The notes below the pieces were generated by a model that saw nothing but the letters and a program-made list of their open reading frames with translations, did not search any database and had not been told where the DNA came from. Of a stretch of DNA of 64,000 bases, positions 51,061 to 58,820 are shown one piece after another. Source of the DNA: ZC4RG29 sp035304385 (GTDB lineage: Bacteria; Bacteroidota; Bacteroidia; Cytophagales; Cyclobacteriaceae); assembly GCA_035304385.1 (NCBI GenBank), contig DATGQD010000041.1, positions 203,053 to 267,052 of the forward strand, written 5' to 3'. How positions within the stretch are numbered: position 1 is the stretch's first letter; each line of letters starts with the position of its first letter. Position numbers and translations under genes: made by a program.

Positions 51061-51411
51061 ATGACCGATAAAATGGAGGCCGGAGCCAAAGGTGAGCAAC
51101 TGGCTGCCGATTATCTGGTAGCTAAAGGCTTCACCATCCTCTTCCGTAACTACCGCTGCGGCAAGTCGGAGATCGATCTTATTGTGCAGCGCGACGACTG
51201 GCTTGTCTTCGTGGAGGTGAAGGCCCGCACATCTCTCGAATACGGGCAGCCTGAAGATTTTGTCGATTGGAGGAAATCCGAAAGGATGCTCCGGGCCGCC
51301 GACAATTTCATCCACGCGACCGACTGGCAGGGTAACGTCCGTTTTGATATTATTTCGGTACGGCTGTGTGAACCCCCGGAGATCGTTCAACTGGAGGATG
51401 CTGTTCACTGA
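51061..51411 (+). CDS. yraN: YraN family (UPF0102) nuclease-fold protein
   Basis: 116 residues from the ATG at 51061; the frame continues upstream over the divergent isomerase gene, which is not coding. Visible: AGAKGEQLAADYLVAKGFTILFRNYRCGKSEIDLIV and WLVFVEVKARTSLEYGQPEDFV, the E-x-D...E-V-K residues of the restriction-endonuclease-like fold. Role unsettled; the fold suggests a nucleic-acid function. Divergent from the isomerase with a short shared promoter region; convergent with the MORN-like gene by seven bases. Confidence 0.92.
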   Translation: MTDKMEAGAKGEQLAADYLVAKGFTILFRNYRCGKSEIDLIVQRDDWLVFVEVKARTSLEYGQPEDFVDWRKSERMLRAADNFIHATDWQGNVRFDIISVRLCEPPEIVQLEDAVH

Positions 51412-52250
51412 CCGCGCACCGAGGCGCGGGCTCCGCGTGTCCGGGTTATGTTGTTGCGGTAGATTTCCTTCCCCCTCTCATCCCATTCCATCTTAATGTA
51501 GGCGGGGATGCTTTCGTCAAATGGTTCTTCCGGATAGGCGATAATGCGTTTGCGCTTGCCGTCGGGATAGTTTTCGATCCATTCGCCCACCCGCTGGTCC
51601 CACTGATACTCACCCATAACGGCAATCTTTCCGTTTTCGAAAAAGCGGTAGTAAAACCCTTCTTTCTCTCCATACTCGATGGGGGTGATCTCTTTCATCT
51701 TCCGGTGTGTGCCGGGATCATAGTAAGAGACGAGCGATTCGCGGGGCCAGCCCTTGTAGTACTTCTCTTTGTCGAGCAACACGCTGTCGCGGTTGTATTT
51801 CATCCAGCGTCCGTGCTTGGTGCCTTTGTAAAAGATGCCCGTCTCCAGCAGAATGTCGCCTTGCCGTTTCTCATAGGGTCCGTGCAACAGCACGCCCTTT
51901 TGCGGGTCAAACGATGCGGTCTTGCGGATTTCGCGCCGGGTGTAATCGTACCAGTAAATATCGCGGACAAAGGTCTCGGGCCGCTCCGCCTCCTTCAGTA
52001 CGTAAAACAGCTCGTAAACTACCCGGTCGCCCACGCCCTTCTTGGTAAAGCCCTTCTTGGTTTTGATGCCGTAGAAAACTTTCTTCTTCGGCTTCTTCTT
52101 TTTAATCTTTTTGGGCGCCTCTTCCTCTTTTGAAAAATCCAGCGTCACGGGCGTATCGATAGTAAACCGCTCGTCAGGAGGCGGACCTTCCTCCTGCCCG
52201 ACGGCGATCAGGGGCAATCCCATGGCTACAAGTAGGAATACTTTTCTCAT
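51405..52250 (-). CDS. Exported MORN-like repeat protein
   Basis: 281 residues from the ATG at 52250, which starts a signal peptide (MRKVFLLVAMGLPLIAVGQ). A basic Lys-rich stretch follows (PKKIKKKKPKKKVFYG), then repeats with Gly-x-W/Y patterns: LHGPYEKRQGDILLETGIFY, KGTKHGRWMKYNRD, YYKGWPRESLVSYYD, EKEGFYYRFFENGKIAVMGE and QRVGEWIENYPDGK, as in toxin-antitoxin YwqK/MORN-like sheets. These are thought to bind proteins or lipids. No catalytic motif. It shares seven bases with the end of yraN. Confidence 0.78.
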   Translation of the reverse strand: MRKVFLLVAMGLPLIAVGQEEGPPPDERFTIDTPVTLDFSKEEEAPKKIKKKKPKKKVFYGIKTKKGFTKKGVGDRVVYELFYVLKEAERPETFVRDIYWYDYTRREIRKTASFDPQKGVLLHGPYEKRQGDILLETGIFYKGTKHGRWMKYNRDSVLLDKEKYYKGWPRESLVSYYDPGTHRKMKEITPIEYGEKEGFYYRFFENGKIAVMGEYQWDQRVGEWIENYPDGKRKRIIAYPEEPFDESIPAYIKMEWDERGKEIYRNNITRTRGARASVRGQ

Positions 52251-52270
52251 TACCGGATTAACGCTGAATA

Positions 52271-52293
52271 GGGGGACTTCGTACACGTCCCCC
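52271..52293. terminator. Hairpin between htpG and the MORN-like gene
   Basis: GGGGGAC, nine-base loop, GTCCCCC, a perfect 7-bp GC-rich stem just after the htpG stop in the direction of its transcript. The T-run on that side is poor, so termination may be weak. Confidence 0.5.
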
Positions 52294-52327
52294 TGTTTGC
52301 CGTCAAGTTACGGATTTTCCCGGTGCG

Positions 52328-54226
52328 CTAGGAAACCAGTTCGACGCTCCGTCGGATAAACCGGGTGAGATCGGCACCTGTGAGCATATTCTGCGAAAGC
52401 AGCGCCAGGTCGTACGACTGCTTGGCGAGTTTCAGCTTGTCTTCTTCCGTCTCCGAGCGAATGATCCGCTGGACGATGGGGTGGTTGGCGTTCACAGCCA
52501 CACTGTACTGGTCGGGCATTTCTCCCATAAAGCCGTACCCTCCGCCACCTAGCTTGGCCATGTCCTTCATCCTGCGCATGAATTCGCTCATCGTGATGAC
52601 GACCGGAAGCTCATCGGTGGACATCGACTCGACCGTCACAGTCATGTTCTTGTTATCGATCGCCTTTTCAAAAACCCCTTTCACCTGTTCCTTCTCTTCA
52701 TCGCTGAGCACGCTATCGACTTTTTCATCCTTGTCGATCAGTTTTTCAACGGTGTCACTATCGACGCGCCGGATGTGCGTCTTCTCGAGTTTCTGCTCCA
52801 GGGTATTGATAAAGTGGTTGTCAAGCATTCCATCAAGAACAAGTACATCATATGCCTTGTTCAGCGCACTCTGGATAAAGCTATCCTGCTTGCCGGGATC
52901 GGACGTGTACAGGAAGATCACCTGTTGGTCCTTGTCGGTCTGTGTGGGCGCTACCTTCTCCCGGTATTCGTCAAGGGTAAAGTACTTTGACTCGGTGTTT
53001 TTCAGCAGTACGAATTCCTTCGCGCGATCATAGAATTTTTCGTCGCTGATCATGCCGTACTTGACGAAGATGTTGATGTCGTCCCACTTCTTCTCGAATT
53101 CCGCCCGCTCCTTGCGGAACATGTCCTGAAGCTTGTCAGCCACCTTCTTGGTGATGTGCTGGCTGATTTTCTTGACGTTGGCGTCGCTCTGTAAATAGCT
53201 GCGCGATACGTTCAAGGGGATGTCGGGCGAATCCAGCACACCGTGCAAGAGCATCAGGAAGTCGGGTACGACATCCTTTACTTCATCGGTGATGAAGACC
53301 TGACGGCTGTAGAGCTGTATTTTGTTCTTCTGCAGTTCGAAGTCGTTCTTAACCTTCGGGAAGTAAAGGATGCCCGTCAGGGTGAACGGATAATCCACGT
53401 TCAGATGGATCCAGAAAAGCGGGTCTTCCGTGAAGGGATAAAGCTCCTTATAGAAGGCGAGGTAGTCTTCGTCTTTCAGTTCGGAAGGCGGGCGCGTCCA
53501 CAACGGGTTTGTGTTGTTGATGATCCGGTCGCGCTTGACGGTTTTATACTTCGGTTTTCCGTCCTTGTCTTCGCCATCGGGTTCGCTGCGTTCCTCCATG
53601 CCGAATTTGATCTCCACCGGGAGGAACTTGCAGTACTTTTCGAGGATGCCCTTAAGGCGCCATTCGTCGAGAAACTCTTCGGAATCTTTGTTGATGTGGA
53701 GGATGACATCCGTTCCGCGTTCTGCCTTTTTATAAGGCTCAAGTTCGAATTCTGTGGATCCGTCGCAGATCCAGTGGGCCGCCTCGTCTTCGCCGACTTT
53801 GTAAGAGCGTGAAATGATCTCCACCTTATCGGCCACCATAAACGCGGAGTAAAAGCCCAGGCCGAACTTTCCGATAATGTCCTTGGCGTCGGTTTTGTCC
53901 TTGAACTTTTCCAGGAACTCGGCCGCCCCCGAGAAAGCGATCTGGTTTATGTACTTCTTGATCTCATCGGCGGTCATGCCGATGCCCTTGTCGCGGACGG
54001 TGATGGTTTTCTTTTTCTTGTCGAACTCCACTTCCACACGGACATCTCCGAGTTCGCCCTGGTATTCACCCAGCGACGCCAGTTTACGTAGCTTCTGGGT
54101 AGCGTCCACGGCATTCGAAACCAGTTCACGGAGGAAGATTTCGTGATCTGAGTAAAGAAACTTCTTGATGATCGGAAAGATGTTTTCCGTATGAATGGAA
54201 ATAGTGCCTTTTTCTGCTGTAGCCAT
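52328..54226 (-). CDS. htpG: Molecular chaperone HtpG (Hsp90)
   Basis: 632 residues. HtpG is the bacterial Hsp90 ATPase. The GHKL ATP-binding domain shows FLRELVSNAVDATQKLRKLA, KDKGIGMTADEIKKYINQIAFSGA and GKFGLGFYSAFMVADKVEI; then GTDVILHINKDSEEFL. The middle domain has WTRPPSELKDEDYLAFYKELYPFTEDPLFWIHLNVDYPFTLTGILYFP, in pieces near 265-310, and RQVFITDEVKDVVPDFLMLLHGVLDSPDIPLNVSRSYLQ. The C-terminal dimer part is complete. No heat-shock CIRCE repeat was seen upstream. Confidence 0.96.
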   Translation of the reverse strand: MATAEKGTISIHTENIFPIIKKFLYSDHEIFLRELVSNAVDATQKLRKLASLGEYQGELGDVRVEVEFDKKKKTITVRDKGIGMTADEIKKYINQIAFSGAAEFLEKFKDKTDAKDIIGKFGLGFYSAFMVADKVEIISRSYKVGEDEAAHWICDGSTEFELEPYKKAERGTDVILHINKDSEEFLDEWRLKGILEKYCKFLPVEIKFGMEERSEPDGEDKDGKPKYKTVKRDRIINNTNPLWTRPPSELKDEDYLAFYKELYPFTEDPLFWIHLNVDYPFTLTGILYFPKVKNDFELQKNKIQLYSRQVFITDEVKDVVPDFLMLLHGVLDSPDIPLNVSRSYLQSDANVKKISQHITKKVADKLQDMFRKERAEFEKKWDDINIFVKYGMISDEKFYDRAKEFVLLKNTESKYFTLDEYREKVAPTQTDKDQQVIFLYTSDPGKQDSFIQSALNKAYDVLVLDGMLDNHFINTLEQKLEKTHIRRVDSDTVEKLIDKDEKVDSVLSDEEKEQVKGVFEKAIDNKNMTVTVESMSTDELPVVITMSEFMRRMKDMAKLGGGGYGFMGEMPDQYSVAVNANHPIVQRIIRSETEEDKLKLAKQSYDLALLSQNMLTGADLTRFIRRSVELVS

Positions 54227-54307
54227 AGGTTATCTTAGGTTAAGATGCGCTTGGCGCAATTGTCAAAAACTATTCCAGCCGGGTTTTTGCTGCCAGGATG
54301 GCAGTTT

Positions 54308-54757
54308 TTAGCGCAGCCGCTCCGAGCTGCGCACCAGCCGTTCATCCTTCCGGATGAAGAAGTTCGCGGCCAGATTACAGAGTACCGCCACAAGAGGAAG
54401 GTACATACCCAGTCCATACCCTCCGCCCTGGAACTCCGAAATCATTTGCGTTGCGAAATACACCGAGCTTCCCACCACACCGACGAGCACCAGTGAATTC
54501 AGTGCGCCGAGTTTGATCTGGAGGATCCGGTTCTTGTAACGGGTGATCGACATTGCGGCCAGCGTAATGGATGCCACTGAGAGTATCGCGGTGAGCGTGA
54601 AGGGAAAGTATTGGTACGCCGTATCCCTTAGCAGGTAGAAGGGCGTCAGGACAGTTACATCTGTTCCTGCGCGAATCGACCAGATCGGCTGAACAAGCGA
54701 GATCAGCAATACGATGATTGCCGCTGCCAGAAATGCGGTCTGAATTCTTTGCCACAT
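54308..54757 (-). CDS. DUF4293 family membrane protein
   Basis: 149 residues with four membrane segments: residues 7-26 (TAFLAAAIIVLLISLVQPIW), 52-70, 82-104 and 115-135. Start MWQRIQTAFLAAAI and the charged tail FFIRKDERLVR are typical of DUF4293, a small Bacteroidota-only family beside truA. Function unknown. The gene is divergent from truA with a 22-base palindrome in between. Confidence 0.85.
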   Translation of the reverse strand: MWQRIQTAFLAAAIIVLLISLVQPIWSIRAGTDVTVLTPFYLLRDTAYQYFPFTLTAILSVASITLAAMSITRYKNRILQIKLGALNSLVLVGVVGSSVYFATQMISEFQGGGYGLGMYLPLVAVLCNLAANFFIRKDERLVRSSERLR

Positions 54758-54769
54758 AGTATGGTTGCT

Positions 54770-54791
54770 TTAACTTTCCGGGCAAAGTTAA
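54770..54791. promoter_or_regulatory. Palindrome holding two divergent -7 boxes
   Basis: TTAACTTT, six bases, AAAGTTAA. Read on the minus strand it contains TAACTTTG (54790-54783) toward the DUF4293 gene; on the plus strand TAACTTTC toward truA. So two overlapping, opposed promoters lie in one palindrome. Confidence 0.5.
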
Positions 54792-54797
54792 CGTAAT

Positions 54798-55559
54798 GTG
54801 CGCTATTTCTTTGAGGTTTCTTATGTCGGAACGCGCTACGCCGGCTGGCAAAGTCAGAATAACGCCCTGGGTGTGCAGGCCGTCATTGAAAACGCGCTCT
54901 CCACATTATTGAGGGAAGCAATAGCCATTGTAGGAAGTGGCCGAACCGATGCGGGCGTGCATTGCGAGCAGCAATTCTTTCACGCGGATATCAGCAAGTC
55001 GTTTGAGGCTGAGAAGCTTCAGGTCCGATTGAATGCATTCCTCCCCCCGGATATTTCTATAAAGTCCATAAGGGCCGTGATTCCCGAAGCGCATGCACGC
55101 TATTCGGCACGAGCGCGTACCTATGAGTACCGGATTTGCCTCGGTAAGGACCCCTTTCTTGAAGGCTTCGCGCTCCGGTGGCATCGACCCCTCGACATTC
55201 AAACCATGAACCGGGCTGCTGCGTTAATAGTGGGAACGCACGACTTTACCGCCTTCAGCAAGGTGAAAACAGACGTAAATCACTTTATTTGTGAAGTCAG
55301 GTCAGCAAACTGGAAACTCCGCGGTAATATTCTGACGTTCCGGATTACGGCAAACCGTTTTCTCAGAGGCATGGTAAGGGCATTGGTAGGGACACTTCTG
55401 GATGTCGGGAGCGGTAAGATGTCGGTAGCCGGTTTTGCCGATATTATCAAAGCCAAAGATCGGCGCAAGGCGGGCGCAAATGCGCCGCCGCACGGACTGT
55501 TCCTGATGCGTGTTACGTATCCAAGGTCCGTGTTCGTTTCAGCAAAATCCAACAAGTAG
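54798..55559 (+). CDS. truA: tRNA pseudouridine(38-40) synthase TruA
   Basis: 253 residues, GTG start; an ATG two bases before is in another frame. TruA modifies the anticodon stem at 38-40. Visible: RYFFEVSYVGTRYAGWQSQNN, the catalytic Asp in GSGRTDAGVHCEQQFFHAD near residue 52, LNAFLPPDISIKSIR, RARTYEYRICL, and FRITANRFLRGMVRALVGTLLDVG. All family blocks are kept. Its stop TAG overlaps the GTG start of the ABC exporter (TAGTG), so the two may be co-translated. Confidence 0.94.
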   Translation: MRYFFEVSYVGTRYAGWQSQNNALGVQAVIENALSTLLREAIAIVGSGRTDAGVHCEQQFFHADISKSFEAEKLQVRLNAFLPPDISIKSIRAVIPEAHARYSARARTYEYRICLGKDPFLEGFALRWHRPLDIQTMNRAAALIVGTHDFTAFSKVKTDVNHFICEVRSANWKLRGNILTFRITANRFLRGMVRALVGTLLDVGSGKMSVAGFADIIKAKDRRKAGANAPPHGLFLMRVTYPRSVFVSAKSNK

Positions 55560-57331
55560 TGGAGAAGGAACAGATCAGCAGCGGAAATATTATCGACTTC
55601 AAGGTTCTGCGACGACTGCTGGCTTTTGTAAAGCCATATCGTTTCAGATTCGGGTTGGTGATATTCCTCACGGTTGTCCTGGGTATCCTCTCACCGCTCC
55701 GCCCGGTACTCATACAATACACGCTGGACCACGACGTGGCTGTCGGTGATTACGATGCCATGGTCTTCATGATCATGGTATTGATCGGGCTGCTGCTGGT
55801 TCAGTCGATCGCCCAGTACGTTCACACGTACGTTTCCGGATGGCTTGGTCAGCAGGTCATACGCGACATCCGCTCGCAACTGTATAAACACATCGTTCGG
55901 CTGAGGCTTCGCTTTTTCGATCGCACACCTATCGGACGCTTGGTGACGCGAACGATCTCCGACGTTGAAACGCTGTCCGATGTCTTCAGCGAAGGCCTTG
56001 CTGCAATGGCTGGCGACTTGCTCCAGATCATTTTCATCCTGGCGTTCATGTTCTATGAAGACTGGAGATTGTCGCTCGTGAGTTTGTCGACCATTCCATT
56101 GCTTCTTCTGAGCACGTATATCTTCAAAGAGAAAATCAAAGTTGCCTTCAACGATGTTCGCAACGCCGTGTCCAACCTGAACTCCTTTGTCCAGGAACAT
56201 ATCACCGGTATGAACGTCGTGCAGATTTTCGGAAGTGAAAAGAGCGAGTTTGAGAAGTTCAAGGCGATCAACAACGAACACCGTCAGGCCAACCTGCGCT
56301 CCGTGCTCTACTATTCTGTATACTACCCAGTGGCTGAAATCATTGCAGCCGCCGGAACGGGATTGTTGGTATGGTATGGCGCGAAGGGAGTTATAAATAC
56401 GGAGATCACCGGAATCACGATCGGAAAGCTCATCGCTTTCATCATGTATATCCACATGTTCTTCCGCCCCATCCGGATGATCGCTGACCGCTACAATACT
56501 TTACAAATGGGGATAGTGAGTACCTCGCGGATCATGAACCTGCTCGACAACAAAGAACACGTGCAGGCCACTGGCACCTATCGGCCGGAATTGATACGCG
56601 GGGAAGTGAAGTTTGAACACGTGTGGTTTGCGTACAACGATAACGATTATGTACTTCGGGATATCAACCTCGAAATCCGCGAAGGAGAAACGGTGGCGCT
56701 CGTCGGCGCAACAGGTGCGGGGAAGTCTTCCGTCATCAATTTGCTTAACCGCTTTTATGAGATTCAGAAGGGCCGCATTACCATTGATGGTGTAGACCTG
56801 AATGAATACGATCTGGGATTTCTCCGACGACACATTGGCGTTGTGCTGCAGGATGTCTTTCTCTTTTCCGATTCCATCTTTAACAATATCGCCTTGGGCA
56901 ACCCGGATGTGACTGAGGAAATGGTGTGGCACGCCGCGGATCTTGTTGGCGCCCGGCGATTCATCGAACGCCTTCCGGGGAAACTTTCCTACAATGTAAT
57001 GGAACGCGGATCGACCCTTTCTGTCGGACAGCGTCAGTTGATATCATTTATCCGGGCCATGGTGTACGATCCCCGTATCCTTGTCCTCGATGAAGCAACT
57101 TCGTCAGTAGACCATGAAACTGAGGAGATGATTCGCGAGGCCATCGACAAGATGATGAGCGGGCGAACCGCTATTGTTATTGCTCACCGACTTTCCACCA
57201 TTCAGCGGGCAGATAAAATCATAGTGCTCGACAAGGGCGAGATCAAGGAGGAAGGAACCCACGAAGAATTGCTCCTCCGGGAGGGTTTTTACGCCCAACT
57301 TCACCGCATGCAGTACAAAGAATTCGTTTGA
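55559..57331 (+). CDS. ABC half-exporter, MdlB-like (degenerate signature motif)
   Basis: 590 residues, GTG start overlapping the truA stop. A six-helix membrane domain (about 25-330) is followed by an ATPase domain: Walker A VGATGAGKSSV near 382, Q-loop in VLQDVFLFSD, signature STLSVGQRQLISFIRAM near 487 (Val in place of Gly in LSGGQ), Walker B ILVLDEATSSVD near 508 with the catalytic Glu intact, and H-loop IVIAHRLSTIQ. A normal Walker B with an altered signature is what MdlB-type halves of heterodimeric exporters show. The likely partner is the gene at 58821-60611. Substrate unknown; lipids or drugs are typical. Confidence 0.9.
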   Translation: MEKEQISSGNIIDFKVLRRLLAFVKPYRFRFGLVIFLTVVLGILSPLRPVLIQYTLDHDVAVGDYDAMVFMIMVLIGLLLVQSIAQYVHTYVSGWLGQQVIRDIRSQLYKHIVRLRLRFFDRTPIGRLVTRTISDVETLSDVFSEGLAAMAGDLLQIIFILAFMFYEDWRLSLVSLSTIPLLLLSTYIFKEKIKVAFNDVRNAVSNLNSFVQEHITGMNVVQIFGSEKSEFEKFKAINNEHRQANLRSVLYYSVYYPVAEIIAAAGTGLLVWYGAKGVINTEITGITIGKLIAFIMYIHMFFRPIRMIADRYNTLQMGIVSTSRIMNLLDNKEHVQATGTYRPELIRGEVKFEHVWFAYNDNDYVLRDINLEIREGETVALVGATGAGKSSVINLLNRFYEIQKGRITIDGVDLNEYDLGFLRRHIGVVLQDVFLFSDSIFNNIALGNPDVTEEMVWHAADLVGARRFIERLPGKLSYNVMERGSTLSVGQRQLISFIRAMVYDPRILVLDEATSSVDHETEEMIREAIDKMMSGRTAIVIAHRLSTIQRADKIIVLDKGEIKEEGTHEELLLREGFYAQLHRMQYKEFV

Positions 57332-57401
57332 ACGAACCACACTACCACCAGTCGTTTTGCGCCATTTTGGCGGTCTGAAAGGGCGTATCTTTAAGGTTCG
57401 A

Positions 57402-58121
57402 ATGTTTGCGCGCATAGTGCTCATATTGGCCGGATTGGCATTTTTTGCTCCGGATCTACCCTGTTTTGCCCAAAACAATAAAGGGAAGCGGTCTGGCAGC
57501 ATGTATTCCATGGACAAAAGGCGTGACCGCAAGAAGATAATATGCCCTGTGTTTGAGAATTCGCGCTATCCGTATCACGGCATCGGCGTCAAACTCGGGG
57601 ATCCGTTCGCCATCAGCTACAAATACTATATGAGCGAGCGATTCGGCATCGCGGTCGACTTTGGGAAAAGCGCCAGCGGACTCTACAACCGATACTACCG
57701 GGGAAAGTTTTACGAGTACATTGACGTGGATACTGCCAGTGAAGGAGCTCGAGTGGATTACCTTTCACACAAACTGAACTACGATTGGGTCGCGGAGCTC
57801 AAGTTTCTCTGGCACGTTGACGCAAAAGGCATAACGCCCGGACTTAAGATGTACTTTGGCGTGGGTACCGAGATCCGGAACACGCAAATCGATTATAACT
57901 ACTATTTCACTAACGTTGTCAACGGTTCTGAGGTCAACAAACTCGGAACCTTCGAACGGCAGCGGCATACCTTCGGACCGCAGGTGTCGGTAGGTATCGA
58001 ATATTCCTATTTCCAGATTCCGGTGTCGGCATTCATGGAAGTGGAGTTGTTCCACGACATCTCGCTTGACCCTGGCTGGCAACGCTTTCAGGGAGGGGCA
58101 GGACTGCGGTACATTTTTTGA
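57402..58121 (+). CDS. Outer-membrane beta-barrel protein, paralogue 1
   Basis: 239 residues from the ATG at 57402, starting a signal peptide (MFARIVLILAGLAFFAPDLPCFAQ). The body has alternating aromatic strands and the motif GIGVKLGDPFAISYKYYM, then FYEYIDVDTASEGARVDYLSHKLN, LKFLWHVD, LKMYFGVGTEIRNTQIDYNYY, and ends GGAGLRYIF with a C-terminal aromatic residue as barrel proteins do. The next gene repeats the motifs GLRLGDPIALTYK and FYEYSKYDGYNYISHRLD, so they are tandem paralogues. No known family name. It lies 71 bases after the ABC exporter gene. Confidence 0.8.
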   Translation: MFARIVLILAGLAFFAPDLPCFAQNNKGKRSGSMYSMDKRRDRKKIICPVFENSRYPYHGIGVKLGDPFAISYKYYMSERFGIAVDFGKSASGLYNRYYRGKFYEYIDVDTASEGARVDYLSHKLNYDWVAELKFLWHVDAKGITPGLKMYFGVGTEIRNTQIDYNYYFTNVVNGSEVNKLGTFERQRHTFGPQVSVGIEYSYFQIPVSAFMEVELFHDISLDPGWQRFQGGAGLRYIF

Positions 58122-58172
58122 TCTTTTCCCCGTGGTTTACGTACAATTGCTTCGTAACTGGTCTAATAAGCT

Positions 58173-58760
58173 ATGAGGAAAATCATCCTTTTGTTACTAC
58201 CTGTTTTTGTTTGTACTATAACCTGGGCACAGGATCACAGCATGGGGCTGCGACTTGGCGATCCCATAGCGCTTACCTATAAAAGACAAATTCGTACCAA
58301 CCGCGCGGTAGAATTTCTGCTCGGTACAGCTTCGCGTGAATGGCGACGCGATTACCACCGTAAATCATTCTACGAGTATTCGAAGTATGACGGATACAAT
58401 TACATTTCTCACCGGCTCGACAATCCTGTTTACCTCCAGGCACGCTACCTGCTCCACTACGATATTCCCGTAGAAGGCATGGAAGGCAAACTGCAATGGT
58501 ACTGGGGTCCTGGCGGTATGCTGAAATTCGGAAAGATCGAATACCGTTACCGCCAGCGCCCGCCCGATAATGGCCCGCGCACTGATGTTCGAAATACAAT
58601 TGACTTCGGCCCAGAAATAATTGGTGGCGTAGAATACACCTTTGAAGACACGCCGCTAAATGTATTCGGAGAGTTGAGTGTCCTTTTCGAAGTTGCCGAC
58701 CGTCCGCTGACACTCCAGCTGTTCGGTGCTGTGGGTGCCAGATTTCTGTTGAGGAATTGA
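58173..58760 (+). CDS. Outer-membrane beta-barrel protein, paralogue 2
   Basis: 195 residues with a signal peptide (KIILLLLPVFVCTITWAQ). It shares with the previous gene the order G-L-R-L-G-D-P-I-A-L-T-Y-K, S-F-Y-E-Y, N-Y-I-S-H-R-L and a trace-glycine strand WYWGPGGMLKFGKIEYRY, and ends GAVGARFLLRN. It lacks the Lys/Arg-rich insert that the first paralogue has after its signal peptide and is shorter by 44 residues. Probably a duplicated outer-membrane protein. A strong palindrome follows its stop. Confidence 0.8.
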   Translation: MRKIILLLLPVFVCTITWAQDHSMGLRLGDPIALTYKRQIRTNRAVEFLLGTASREWRRDYHRKSFYEYSKYDGYNYISHRLDNPVYLQARYLLHYDIPVEGMEGKLQWYWGPGGMLKFGKIEYRYRQRPPDNGPRTDVRNTIDFGPEIIGGVEYTFEDTPLNVFGELSVLFEVADRPLTLQLFGAVGARFLLRN

Positions 58761-58762
58761 TA

Positions 58763-58786
58763 GAGACGCACGGCCGTGCGTCTCTG
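58763..58786. repeat. Perfect 24-base palindrome, REP-like
   Basis: AGAGACGCACGG directly followed by its reverse complement, with no loop base. It lies between the barrel gene and the convergent ABC gene, where it could end both transcripts. I recall palindromes of this kind scattered between genes in Bacteroidota; that is memory, not a search. Confidence 0.75.
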
Positions 58787-58820
58787 CTATACCTCGTTAA
58801 CTGGTATATCGCCCGTCAAT

